Assembly (NCBI GenBank): GCA_001821795.1
Contig: MHOB01000015.1
Location: forward strand, 1-12,944
Direction of reading: 5' to 3'
From: Candidatus Ryanbacteria bacterium RIFCSPLOWO2_12_FULL_47_9c
GTDB taxonomy: Bacteria; Patescibacteriota; Minisyncoccia; Ryanbacterales; GWA2-47-10b
Length of the DNA: 12,944 nucleotides
The notes under the pieces are model-generated. The model made no database searches and was not told where the DNA came from. It was given only the letters and a program-made list of their open reading frames with translations. The position numbers and the translations under genes are program-made. Shown one piece after another: positions 7,122 through 12,944 of this stretch (the first letter of the stretch is position 1; every line of letters starts with the position of its first letter).

Positions 7122-8177
7122 AGATGCGGTTTGTACGATCTTGAGTACTTCTTTTGCTGCATCTACGCACGTTGGTATTTTGCCAGAGAAAACAACAATT
7201 ATATTACCATCAATTTTGTCCACGGTTGTCGGGCGGGCGTCATCGTGCTCGTGGTAGGGGGGTTTTGTGCGAAACGTATACATGGAGCCGATGTGCTCGG
7301 CTTGTTCAACGCCAGGCATGTACTGTGCCGCGTGCGCAAGAAATTTGCTGATATTCGTAATGGGTGGATTTTTAATAACGCCTTTATTTAAAAATGGCTG
7401 CAACTCCGGCGGCGCGATTGGAAATTTGCCGATATTTTTTGCATGAATTGCGTGCACAACATTTCCCATTACGTGATACCCCGTGGATCCCATCGGATCA
7501 ATGCACATGAAGGGACCGTCGATGACGACGATACTTTTTCCTTGGAATTTGGAAGGTAGTTTGAGAACGGGTTTTTCGCAAAGTTCAAATTGGTAAAGTT
7601 TTTGCGCATGTGGCATGTGTTCCAAAAGCGCGTTGTTGTTTGCGTATGTTGCGATGACCGCGTAATCGTAGCGTTCGAGATCATCGCGCGTTGCCTCGGT
7701 ATTCAAGAGTACGTTGACGTTGTGGGTTGCGAGTTTCTCTTTACAAACTTCTTTGAGTTTATAGGGGTCAATGAGGTCTTCTTCAACGCGTACTGTTTTT
7801 TCTATGAGGTCGGCATTTACAAGATTAACATCGCTATGATCGTAAGAAAGGCCGCATTCGTCCCACACGGAAAGGCAGTGTTTCGCGCTCGAATGCCCGC
7901 CCTCGCGGGCGATCGCGTAGTAATGTTCCACGGGGTCTTTGACGATGGCGTTTTCATACTCGCGCCGGAAGCTTTTTTCGCCATCGCGCGTAAGCAAAAT
8001 TGTCTCGCGGCTTCGCGGGTAGTGAAAACCGCGATGCAGACGGTACTGGTTGATGCTGGAAGCGGCTTTAAGGATATCGTCTTCGCGCTCGTATAAATCA
8101 ACAGCGTGGCCCTCACGCGCAAGCAGCCACGCCGCAGTAATTCCAAAAATACCTCCACCTACCACTCCTATTTTCAT
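7116..8177 (-). CDS. FAD-dependent oxidoreductase (DAO family)
   Basis: A 353-residue flavoprotein. MKIGVVGGGIFGITAAWLL is a clear dinucleotide-binding beta-alpha-beta unit (GGGIFG 7-12), with E30 at the end of the second strand (DLYERED) to hold the FAD ribose. QYRLHRGFHYPRS (44-56) resembles the substrate-side loop of DAO-type enzymes, YAVIATYAN (172-180) is the second FAD-contact motif, and IIVVFSGKIPTCVDAAKEV (326-344) is the C-terminal FAD segment. In polysaccharide loci such proteins are thought to oxidise sugar or amino groups, but this substrate is unknown. GGAG lies only 2 nt before ATG, a poorly spaced SD. It is convergent with rmlD (6-nt overlap) and divergent from cassette 2; without the cassette it would follow the minus-strand operon ending at 9245. 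Confidence 0.8.
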   Translation of the reverse strand: MKIGVVGGGIFGITAAWLLAREGHAVDLYEREDDILKAASSINQYRLHRGFHYPRSRETILLTRDGEKSFRREYENAIVKDPVEHYYAIAREGGHSSAKHCLSVWDECGLSYDHSDVNLVNADLIEKTVRVEEDLIDPYKLKEVCKEKLATHNVNVLLNTEATRDDLERYDYAVIATYANNNALLEHMPHAQKLYQFELCEKPVLKLPSKFQGKSIVVIDGPFMCIDPMGSTGYHVMGNVVHAIHAKNIGKFPIAPPELQPFLNKGVIKNPPITNISKFLAHAAQYMPGVEQAEHIGSMYTFRTKPPYHEHDDARPTTVDKIDGNIIVVFSGKIPTCVDAAKEVLKIVQTASS

Positions 8178-8213
8178 TTCTCCTATGAAATCATATTTTC
8201 CAGCTTCGTCAAC

Positions 8214-8242
8214 TTGACAGAATATAAAATATAGTATAAATT
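8214..8242 (+). promoter_or_regulatory. Promoter of cassette 2
   Basis: A perfect -35 box TTGACA (8214-8219) is followed by an AT-rich stretch. The -10 may be TATAAA (8235-8240, 15-nt spacer) or TAAATT (8237-8242, 17-nt spacer). The -35 box is half of an 11-nt palindrome, GTCAA-C-TTGAC (8208-8218). The transcript would begin near 8248, with a leader of about 50 nt. Confidence 0.6.
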
Positions 8243-8259
8243 TCTCTCGAAACTAACAA
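8231..8259 (-). promoter_or_regulatory. Possible divergent promoter of the FAD oxidoreductase
   Basis: Read on the minus strand, TTGTTA (8259-8254) and TACTAT (8236-8231) are 17 nt apart, each with 4 of 6 consensus matches. The -10 would overlap the -10 region of the plus-strand cassette promoter, so the two could not be occupied together. AT-rich DNA makes this a weak call. Confidence 0.3.
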
Positions 8260-8267
8260 TGTCAGTA

Positions 8268-8288
8268 CCTTGGCATTTTTGCCTGAGG
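8268..8288 (+). promoter_or_regulatory. Small hairpin touching the SD of cassette 2
   Basis: GGCA-TTTT-TGCC (8272-8283) forms a 4-bp hairpin. Beyond a small internal loop, CCT (8268-8270) can pair with AGG (8286-8288), which is the 5' end of the SD run. This could partly mask the ribosome site. The stem is short and may be chance. Confidence 0.25.
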
Positions 8289-8291
8289 AGG
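8287..8291 (+). promoter_or_regulatory. Strong Shine-Dalgarno site (GGAGG)
   Basis: GGAGG inside GAGGAGGG, 8 nt before ATG 8300. Like the SD of cassette 1, it is near-perfect, while most glycan genes here show none. It fixes ATG 8300 as the start. Confidence 0.85.
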
Positions 8292-8299
8292 GCTAGAAG

Positions 8300-9226
8300 A
8301 TGAATATCGGCGACTTTATCGTGAGGAATCCCGTTGGTGTCCTGGTCCGCACGTACGTGCCCAGGGCCGAGGATGTTGGCCAGAATGTCCGTAAGCTCCG
8401 GGACGTGATAGGGCATCTCTTCTCGCCCGAGGTAGCGGGCAGGCGAGTAATTCGATCGGTCGACTTCCTTGTCTGGGCGGACCCGCGCTACCGCACGCAC
8501 GATGGAAGTTCCGCTTCCGATTGCGGTGAGACCGCGCCTTTGCTCGAAGCCGCTTTTCGTGGAGACGAGTCAGTGGGTATCCACGAGATCTCGCGTGGAG
8601 ACATCTACGCGACGATTCTCAATGACGGCCTGCGTTTTCAGATAAAGCGCGGGATTCGCTACTCGATCGTCCTCTCGCCCGAGGTCATTCATCTCGCTAC
8701 ACTAGGGACGCTCGAGGCGATGATCGAGGCAGCCATCCGCGGCGCACTCGTCGTGCCTGTGGCGGTGAGGGAAATCCGGGAGCTCGTTCTCGCGGGCTTC
8801 CCGTGCAATACCTTTCGCATGTGGGAGGTTGGGTCTCTCTGGCGTGTCGGCGGTTTCGACATGCGTGATGCAAAGCCGGTGTACCCTCCCGGGACGGAGG
8901 AGTCGCGGCTCTACGAACCTTATGCTGCGTTCATCCGGGTTGGCGACAAGCTTGTGCACGACGCCGGCGTGGGAGAGGTCTTACCGGCTTGCAAGATCTG
9001 GTGCCTTGAAGGCAGGCCGACAACAGCTCCGATTCTTCCTCGCGGGTTCTACGAAGGATACACCACCGAGGAGATCAGTCCCGAGCGGCGTGAGTGGAAC
9101 GAGTTCAAGTTTCGTTCCAAGAAAGACCGCCTGCGCAACATGCTCCAGCGGTCCAGCTACGATCTCGCTGTACAACTTCGTGCGGTCATGCCCGAGTATT
9201 TGTCGGGCGTCTACACTCCTGCGTGA
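8300..9226 (+). CDS. Unassigned 308-aa protein, possible GT-A-like fold
   Basis: I do not recognise a named family. The protein is soluble, with no signal peptide or membrane helix. Several stretches fall in the order expected of a GT2-type GT-A domain: VDFLVWADP (54-62) as an early strand; DIYATILNDGL (101-111) like the NxAxNxG helix; GIRYSIVLSPEVIHLATLGTLEAM (118-141) where GT2 enzymes have the strand ending in the DxD metal motif, here SPE; GALVVPVAVREI (148-159); and NTFRMWEVGSLWRVGGFD (170-187), matching the segment that ends in GGFD. The C-terminus (260-308) is highly charged and then Arg/Leu-rich. Without a DxD it may be metal-independent, non-catalytic, or not a glycosyltransferase. 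Codons are C/G-ending and include AGG, unlike the flanking genes. It is monocistronic and opposite in strand to both neighbours. Confidence 0.6.
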   Translation: MNIGDFIVRNPVGVLVRTYVPRAEDVGQNVRKLRDVIGHLFSPEVAGRRVIRSVDFLVWADPRYRTHDGSSASDCGETAPLLEAAFRGDESVGIHEISRGDIYATILNDGLRFQIKRGIRYSIVLSPEVIHLATLGTLEAMIEAAIRGALVVPVAVREIRELVLAGFPCNTFRMWEVGSLWRVGGFDMRDAKPVYPPGTEESRLYEPYAAFIRVGDKLVHDAGVGEVLPACKIWCLEGRPTTAPILPRGFYEGYTTEEISPERREWNEFKFRSKKDRLRNMLQRSSYDLAVQLRAVMPEYLSGVYTPA

Positions 9227-9253
9227 ATCACGCGTGGGGGTGTTTTATTTTTG
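9213..9253 (+). terminator. Intrinsic terminator overlapping the end of cassette 2
   Basis: Two stacked stem parts, ACACTCC (9213-9219) with GGGGTGT (9237-9243) and GCGTG (9221-9225) with CACGC (9229-9233), close an AAT loop and run into a T-rich tail (9243-9253). The stem contains the stop codon of the 308-aa gene (9224-9226), and the tail covers the stop codon of the opposing oxidoreductase gene (9245-9247). No T tract follows on the minus strand, so it should act only on plus-strand transcripts. Confidence 0.65.
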
Positions 9254-10042
9254 AGCAATCTTTTCTTTGATTTGTGCAAGAAGTCGCGTCGCTTCAAGCG
9301 CGAGTTTGTTGTTGTATGAGAAGTCCACTTTCTCGTTGAGTACCGCCTCAAGCATGCGCATGAGCGCATCGTGTGCGGGTATGGGTATTTTTTTTGTATC
9401 AATGATCACTAGATCGTTGAGCCAGAGGGCATTTTCATTCACTGCGATCTTTTTTGTTTTTTCTTGTTGCGTGCGATCGTAAGACGCTATAATCGGCACG
9501 TTGCTATAGGCAAGAGAAAAGTCAAGAATATCTATTCTCCCTTTTTCCAGTGGCGCTTCTGCGCGCGTTACGATAAGATTTTTTGTTTCTCCAAATCCAA
9601 CGAGACTAATCAGCATGTAGAGATCATGGTAAACATGCGTGCTTAAAAGGGAATCGTGAAAGGTTCCATACTTTTTCATCTCGAAAGAAATTGAGCGGAG
9701 CGGACCTCGGGGTACGCTCAAGTATCCATATTCCTGCCGCCATAAAAAAACATCGTCGATATAAATTTTTCTGTTTTTTTCTTTCGCAAGGTCAAAGATT
9801 TCTTCTATTTCTCTTGGATTTTCCGAAAGCGGCTTTTCGCAAAAAACATTGAGGCCAGCTTCAAGACAATCGCGTGTAATTTCCACATGGCTGGCAACGG
9901 GTGTTGCAATAATTGCCCAATCTTTGCCTGCGAGTTTTTCTCGCCACTCGTGCGCTGCGATCTCAACTTCCGCAAGTTTTTGGAGCTTTTCAAAAAGGAT
10001 TTTTCCAAACTGTCCGTATCCGATGAGGAGCGTTTTTCTCAT
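9245..10042 (-). CDS. Gfo/Idh/MocA-family oxidoreductase
   Basis: A 265-residue NAD(P)-dependent oxidoreductase, probably acting on a (nucleotide-)sugar. LLIGYGQFGK (5-14) holds the GxGxxG loop, WAIIATPVASHVEI (42-55) is the family's strand with the ATPxxxH motif, VFCEKPLSENPREIEEI (66-82) contains the hallmark EKP (69-71) whose Lys is catalytic, and THVYHDLYML (135-144) supplies the conserved H139/D140. At 265 residues it is shorter than most members (300-350), with a trimmed C-terminal sheet domain. I start at ATG 10042; the frame extends upstream to 10081, but that part overlaps the GT2 stop and does not fit the fold. Last gene of a three-gene minus operon, 4 nt after the GT2 stop, no SD. 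Confidence 0.85.
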   Translation of the reverse strand: MRKTLLIGYGQFGKILFEKLQKLAEVEIAAHEWREKLAGKDWAIIATPVASHVEITRDCLEAGLNVFCEKPLSENPREIEEIFDLAKEKNRKIYIDDVFLWRQEYGYLSVPRGPLRSISFEMKKYGTFHDSLLSTHVYHDLYMLISLVGFGETKNLIVTRAEAPLEKGRIDILDFSLAYSNVPIIASYDRTQQEKTKKIAVNENALWLNDLVIIDTKKIPIPAHDALMRMLEAVLNEKVDFSYNNKLALEATRLLAQIKEKIAQK

Positions 10043-10046
10043 TGTT

Positions 10047-10775
10047 CTAGCGGAAAAAATTATATTTGATAATTGCGCCAATGGCAGAAATGCCGTCTTT
10101 GAAGCCGATTTTCTTTCCTTCTGCGAGAGTGCGTGGATAGTAACTTACCGGAACCTCGTAGAGGATTTTTCCCGTCCGTACCGCTTTTGCCGCGTATGCA
10201 GCAAGCTCTGGCTCAATGCCAAAGCGGTCAGCTTCAAGCGGGAATGATTTGATAAGCTCACGCCGAAACGCTTTGTAGCAGATCTCCATGTCGGTCAAAT
10301 ATATGCCGCTTGCAAGATTTGAAAGAATCGTCAGAAAACGGTTTGCAAGATAACGTGCGGTGGGGAAGACGCGGCGCGTGTTCGCCATCTGAAATCGCGA
10401 ACCGAATACGATATCCGCGTTGCGTTTTTCAAACGGCTCCAAAAGTTTTGGATATTCGTGTGGATCAAGTTCCAAATCCGCGTCTTGAATCATCACGATA
10501 TCTCCGGTTGTGTGCGTGATGCCCATGCGGATTGCGGCCCCCTTGCCTTCGTTTTTTGTTTTGTGGATGAGAACAATATTTTTGACGTAGGGAAATAATG
10601 CGGGAGATGCGCCATATTCTTTTTTGACTTTTTCGAGGATTTCTTTTGTTTGGTCGCGCGAGCAGTCATTTACCACTACAATTTCTTTCTCAATGGGAAC
10701 CGCAAAAACAGTTTTGAGAAGTTTCTCGATCGAGTGCTCTTCATCGAATGTTGGGATAATCAGGGAAAGAAGCAT
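10047..10775 (-). CDS. GT2 glycosyltransferase, DPM1/polyprenyl-phosphate type
   Basis: A 242-residue GT-A enzyme that probably moves a sugar from GDP- or UDP-sugar to polyprenyl phosphate on the cytoplasmic membrane face. LSLIIPTFDEEHSIEKLL (3-20) is the canonical GT2 start, VVVNDCSRDQT (33-43) binds the nucleotide, GKGAAIRMGI (77-86) and IQDADLELDPHEY (96-108) carry the GKGxA and DxD motifs, FGSRF (124-128) and DRFGIEPELAA (183-193) match DPM1-like enzymes, and VPVSYYPRTLAEGKKIGFKDG (208-228) is their acceptor-side loop. It has no C-terminal membrane helices, as in short DPM1 forms. ATG 10775 matches the family start; a longer frame to 10832 overlaps the upstream gene. It lies 4 nt after the SDR stop, without an SD. 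The GT39 protein at 11740 would be a natural user of its product. Confidence 0.85.
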   Translation of the reverse strand: MLLSLIIPTFDEEHSIEKLLKTVFAVPIEKEIVVVNDCSRDQTKEILEKVKKEYGASPALFPYVKNIVLIHKTKNEGKGAAIRMGITHTTGDIVMIQDADLELDPHEYPKLLEPFEKRNADIVFGSRFQMANTRRVFPTARYLANRFLTILSNLASGIYLTDMEICYKAFRRELIKSFPLEADRFGIEPELAAYAAKAVRTGKILYEVPVSYYPRTLAEGKKIGFKDGISAIGAIIKYNFFR

Positions 10776-10779
10776 AGCG

Positions 10780-11727
10780 TTAGCTTGCCTTATAGTATTC
10801 TTTCCACCACGCGACGGCCTTACCGATGCCATCTTTGAGATTTGTCTTTGGATTGTATCCTAAAAGAGATTTTGCTTTCCCGATATCTGCCACATAATGT
10901 GTTACTTCTCCAAGGCGCGCGGCTTCAATTTTGGTGTCACATGTTTTTCCAAAATTTTCACAGATGTAATTTACCAATTCCAAAAGAGTATGGCCCTCGC
11001 CGTAGGCAAGATTGATGGTTTCGTTTTTGATTTTTCCTCCCGCGAGTTTTTCTATGCTGGCAATAATTCCTTCCACGCAGTCGTCTATATATGTGAAATC
11101 CAGCGTTTTGTCTTTGCCATACACGGTGATAGGTTCGTTGCTCTGAATTTTCTTTATAAATAGTGGTATCACCCGCTCCATGCGTTCAATATCGGTATCA
11201 TATCTGCCATATACATTACTGAACCGAAATACGATGTACGGCATGTTGTAACAGCGCGCGTATGAGTAAATAAGCGCCTCCCCCGCGATTTTACTTGCGG
11301 AATAGGGGCTTTCTGTAAAGCGAAAATCGCTTTGCTGTTCGTTTGTCATGTAGCGCTGAATGTCCCCATACACTTCGCGCGAGCTCGAAAAAATAATCGG
11401 CAGTTTGTTAATCCGGCAAAATTCAAGGACGTTGAATATAATATTGATGTTCTCGAGCGCGCGACTTGGGTTCTCGACGAGCTCATGCACTTTTGCGTTT
11501 GCGGCAAGATGCACGACGACATTGATGTCCGTTGGGTAAGGTGTTTCCCCGATGCCGCCTTTAAAATTAAAAAATCGCACGCTCAAATCTTGCATGACAT
11601 AGGGAAATTTATCGGTCCAAGTATTGGGTCGTTTGTCAACGCCAAAGACAGTATGGCCCCGCTCGACGAGCTTGAGTGCGAGATTCGTGCCGATCTCTCC
11701 GCTTGATCCTGTGATAAGAATGCGCAT
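10780..11727 (-). CDS. NAD-dependent epimerase/dehydratase (GalE/UXS-like extended SDR)
   Basis: A 315-residue extended SDR modifying an NDP-hexose. MRILITGSSGEIGTNL contains GxxGxxG (7-13); VFGVDKRP (27-34) gives D31 for NAD; VVHLAANAKV (71-80) follows the fourth strand; IIFSSSREVYG (111-121) is the catalytic Ser region; Y142-x3-K146 is the catalytic pair; FRFSNVYG (167-174) and TLDFTYIDDCVEGI (208-221) are strongly conserved in UDP-glucose 4-epimerases and UDP-glucuronate-type enzymes; LLGYNPKTNLKDGI (288-301) is the usual C-terminal signature. The sugar cannot be fixed. The minus frame is open 80 codons further upstream, but that part is antisense to the GT39 gene, is very basic, and precedes a perfect Rossmann start, so I use ATG 11727. 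First gene of the minus operon. Confidence 0.88.
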   Translation of the reverse strand: MRILITGSSGEIGTNLALKLVERGHTVFGVDKRPNTWTDKFPYVMQDLSVRFFNFKGGIGETPYPTDINVVVHLAANAKVHELVENPSRALENINIIFNVLEFCRINKLPIIFSSSREVYGDIQRYMTNEQQSDFRFTESPYSASKIAGEALIYSYARCYNMPYIVFRFSNVYGRYDTDIERMERVIPLFIKKIQSNEPITVYGKDKTLDFTYIDDCVEGIIASIEKLAGGKIKNETINLAYGEGHTLLELVNYICENFGKTCDTKIEAARLGEVTHYVADIGKAKSLLGYNPKTNLKDGIGKAVAWWKEYYKAS

Positions 11728-11732
11728 ACAAT
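11703..11732 (+). promoter_or_regulatory. Possible promoter of the GT39 gene
   Basis: TTGATC (11703-11708, 4 of 6) and TACAAT (11727-11732, 5 of 6) with an 18-nt spacer, inside the start of the opposing SDR gene. Transcription would begin at or just before ATG 11740, implying a leaderless message. Confidence 0.35.
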
Positions 11733-11739
11733 CGGTAGT

Positions 11740-12944
11740 ATGGTCGATTTTTCGCTGAAAAACAAGTATATTTTTGGTTTTATCTGCGTTGTTCTTATTG
11801 CGGCGACTCTTTCTTTTTACAGCCCGCTTGGATATTTTACGGCAACTCCGAAATTCTGGCGGGATGAAGCGATCCCGTTTGAAATAGCCCGCACGTTTCT
11901 GGAGCTTGGAAAACTTGATGTTGTGGTGGCGCCAAACACGGTTGATGGCAGACCGTATCTTACACACGCGACTGGTTTTCCGCTGACTATACCGCTTGCG
12001 GGTTTTATGGGTATTTTCGGCGTTGGGGTTGTGCAGGCAAGAATTTTTATGGTCATCTGGATTTTTGCGACGCTCGCCACACTCTTTTTTGTACTGCGCG
12101 ATTTTTTTGGCAAAGAGGCGGCGTTTTGGGGAACATTGTTGGTTAGCACGTTTGGGCCGTTTTATGCAAACGGCAGAACGACAACCGGTGAAATTCCCGG
12201 CCTCCTTTTTCTTTTGTGGGGGCTTTGGTTTCTCTACCGGCGCGAGAAGTACGCAATTTCCGGCGTGTTCTTTGCGCTGGCGGCTGTCACAAAACCGTCG
12301 GTGTTTCTTTTAATTTTTCCCGCGGTTGCTATAGAGTTCTTGGTCTCCGAGCGCGCGCGAGAACTTGCGCCACGCGCGCTTCGTTTTTGGCTTGGCACGC
12401 TGCCGGTAATTTTTCTCTGGATTTGGATTATTTTACCGGGGCCTTTTTCGCCAGAGAGTTGGCGCGCGATGATTGATCTTTATCGTCATCCTTTTAATGA
12501 GCCGTCTCTTATTTCACGGTTTCCCGGACTGGTCCTCGAGCTTACTTCGCACACGACGGTTCTTTATGTTGCCGCTCTTTTTATTTTTCTGATTCTCGCA
12601 TTCAGGATCGGGGCGTTTGGCGGGAAGTCATCACGCTGGGCACTTTTTCTTTTTCTCTATTCATTGATGAGCATTATCTACTTCTTGCGGAGTCCCGGCT
12701 GGTTGCGCTATCTGCTTATTTCAGAGATATTGATTCTTTCTTCACTCTACCCCGCGCTTTTACATTTTGTAAAAAAGGCTTCATGGGCGCCACCTATAAT
12801 CATAATCCTGCTATCAGTGCTCCATCTTTCCAACTTCTTCCTTTTTTCGGATATTCAGTCGGGAACGGGAAGTATTGATACAGCAGAATTCATCAATAAT
12901 GAGTTTCTCGATCCAAACCCAAATGCTACGATCGGCGTTATTCA
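11740..12944 (+). CDS. GT39/ArnT-type membrane glycosyltransferase (partial, runs off window end)
   Basis: I translated this by hand from ATG 11740; the frame stays open for 401 codons to the window edge, so the 3' end is missing. It is a multi-pass membrane protein: a first helix at about residues 10-27 (YIFGFICVVLIAATLSF), then a loop with FWRDEAIPFEIARTFLE (39-55), the acidic DE motif typical of PMT/ArnT-like GT-C enzymes, then YLTHATGFPLTIPL (73-86) and further hydrophobic helices including PGLLFLLWGLWFLY. Such enzymes take a sugar from a polyprenyl-phosphate donor on the outer face of the membrane and attach it to a glycan, lipid or protein. The DPM1-like GT2 nearby could supply that donor. 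The start is 12 nt from the divergent SDR start, with no SD; no other start codon exists between it and the in-frame TGA at 11704. Confidence 0.85.
   Translation, partial: MVDFSLKNKYIFGFICVVLIAATLSFYSPLGYFTATPKFWRDEAIPFEIARTFLELGKLDVVVAPNTVDGRPYLTHATGFPLTIPLAGFMGIFGVGVVQARIFMVIWIFATLATLFFVLRDFFGKEAAFWGTLLVSTFGPFYANGRTTTGEIPGLLFLLWGLWFLYRREKYAISGVFFALAAVTKPSVFLLIFPAVAIEFLVSERARELAPRALRFWLGTLPVIFLWIWIILPGPFSPESWRAMIDLYRHPFNEPSLISRFPGLVLELTSHTTVLYVAALFIFLILAFRIGAFGGKSSRWALFLFLYSLMSIIYFLRSPGWLRYLLISEILILSSLYPALLHFVKKASWAPPIIIILLSVLHLSNFFLFSDIQSGTGSIDTAEFINNEFLDPNPNATIGVI

Noticed and set aside
7590..8096. 168-codon plus-strand open frame
   Set aside because: It lies antisense within the well-supported FAD oxidoreductase gene, has no SD or domain, and is Cys/Phe/Val-rich in the way of shadow frames.
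11728..11967. 80-codon N-terminal extension of the minus-strand SDR
   Set aside because: It is antisense to the GT39 coding start, very Lys/Arg-rich, and precedes a perfect MRILITGSSGEIG Rossmann start.
1..12944. Alternative genetic code (TGA read as an amino acid)
   Set aside because: TGA ends several well-bounded genes (1134, 1847, 7121, 9226), so the code is standard for stops.
1..12944. CRISPR array, tRNA, rRNA, insertion sequence or integrase
   Set aside because: No regularly spaced repeats, no cloverleaf-like sequence, no transposase or recombinase motifs were seen on either strand.

Overview
The window is a dense surface-glycan biosynthesis region from a bacterium: 14 protein genes, no RNA genes, almost no intergenic space. 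TGA, TAG and TAA all act as stops, so the standard bacterial code fits. Most genes lack a Shine-Dalgarno site, several have promoter-like sequence almost touching the start codon, and many overlap by 4 nt. Together with an operon made only of glycan tailoring enzymes, this suggests a small-genome lineage such as Patescibacteria/CPR. That assignment is an inference from style; no marker gene is present.

Layout. Plus strand 85-2932: a GT4-like glycosyltransferase, a SAM methyltransferase and a second GT4-like glycosyltransferase, joined by ATGA overlaps. 2952-3696: a self-contained cassette (promoter, strong SD, a DUF218/YdcF-like gene, intrinsic terminator). Plus strand 3741-7121: a third glycosyltransferase, an extended-SDR nucleotide-sugar epimerase, an RmlC-like cupin epimerase and an RmlD-like reductase. 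Minus strand 8177-7116: a FAD-dependent oxidoreductase, convergent with rmlD. Plus strand 8214-9253: a second self-contained cassette (TTGACA promoter, strong SD, an unassigned 308-aa protein resembling GT-A glycosyltransferases, terminator). Minus strand 11727-9245: a three-gene operon of an SDR epimerase, a DPM1-like GT2 and a Gfo/Idh/MocA oxidoreductase. Plus strand 11740 to the edge: a multi-pass GT39/ArnT-type glycosyltransferase, cut by the window end.

How the genes may work together. The SDR, RmlC-like, RmlD-like, Gfo/Idh and FAD enzymes would remodel NDP-sugars. The cytoplasmic GT4 enzymes would assemble them on a lipid carrier. The DPM1-like GT2 would charge a polyprenyl phosphate whose sugar the GT39 protein transfers on the outer face of the membrane. 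The methyltransferase may decorate or cap the glycan. No flippase, polymerase or initiating transferase is in the window.

The most interesting signal is the pair of monocistronic cassettes at 2952-3696 and 8214-9253. Both genes prefer C/G-ending codons, lack the GCGCGC hexamer that is common in every neighbour, and carry the only well-placed strong SD sequences here. Each has its own promoter and terminator. They look like separately acquired, moron-like cargo genes, one of them inserted between two minus-strand genes that would otherwise read as one operon.
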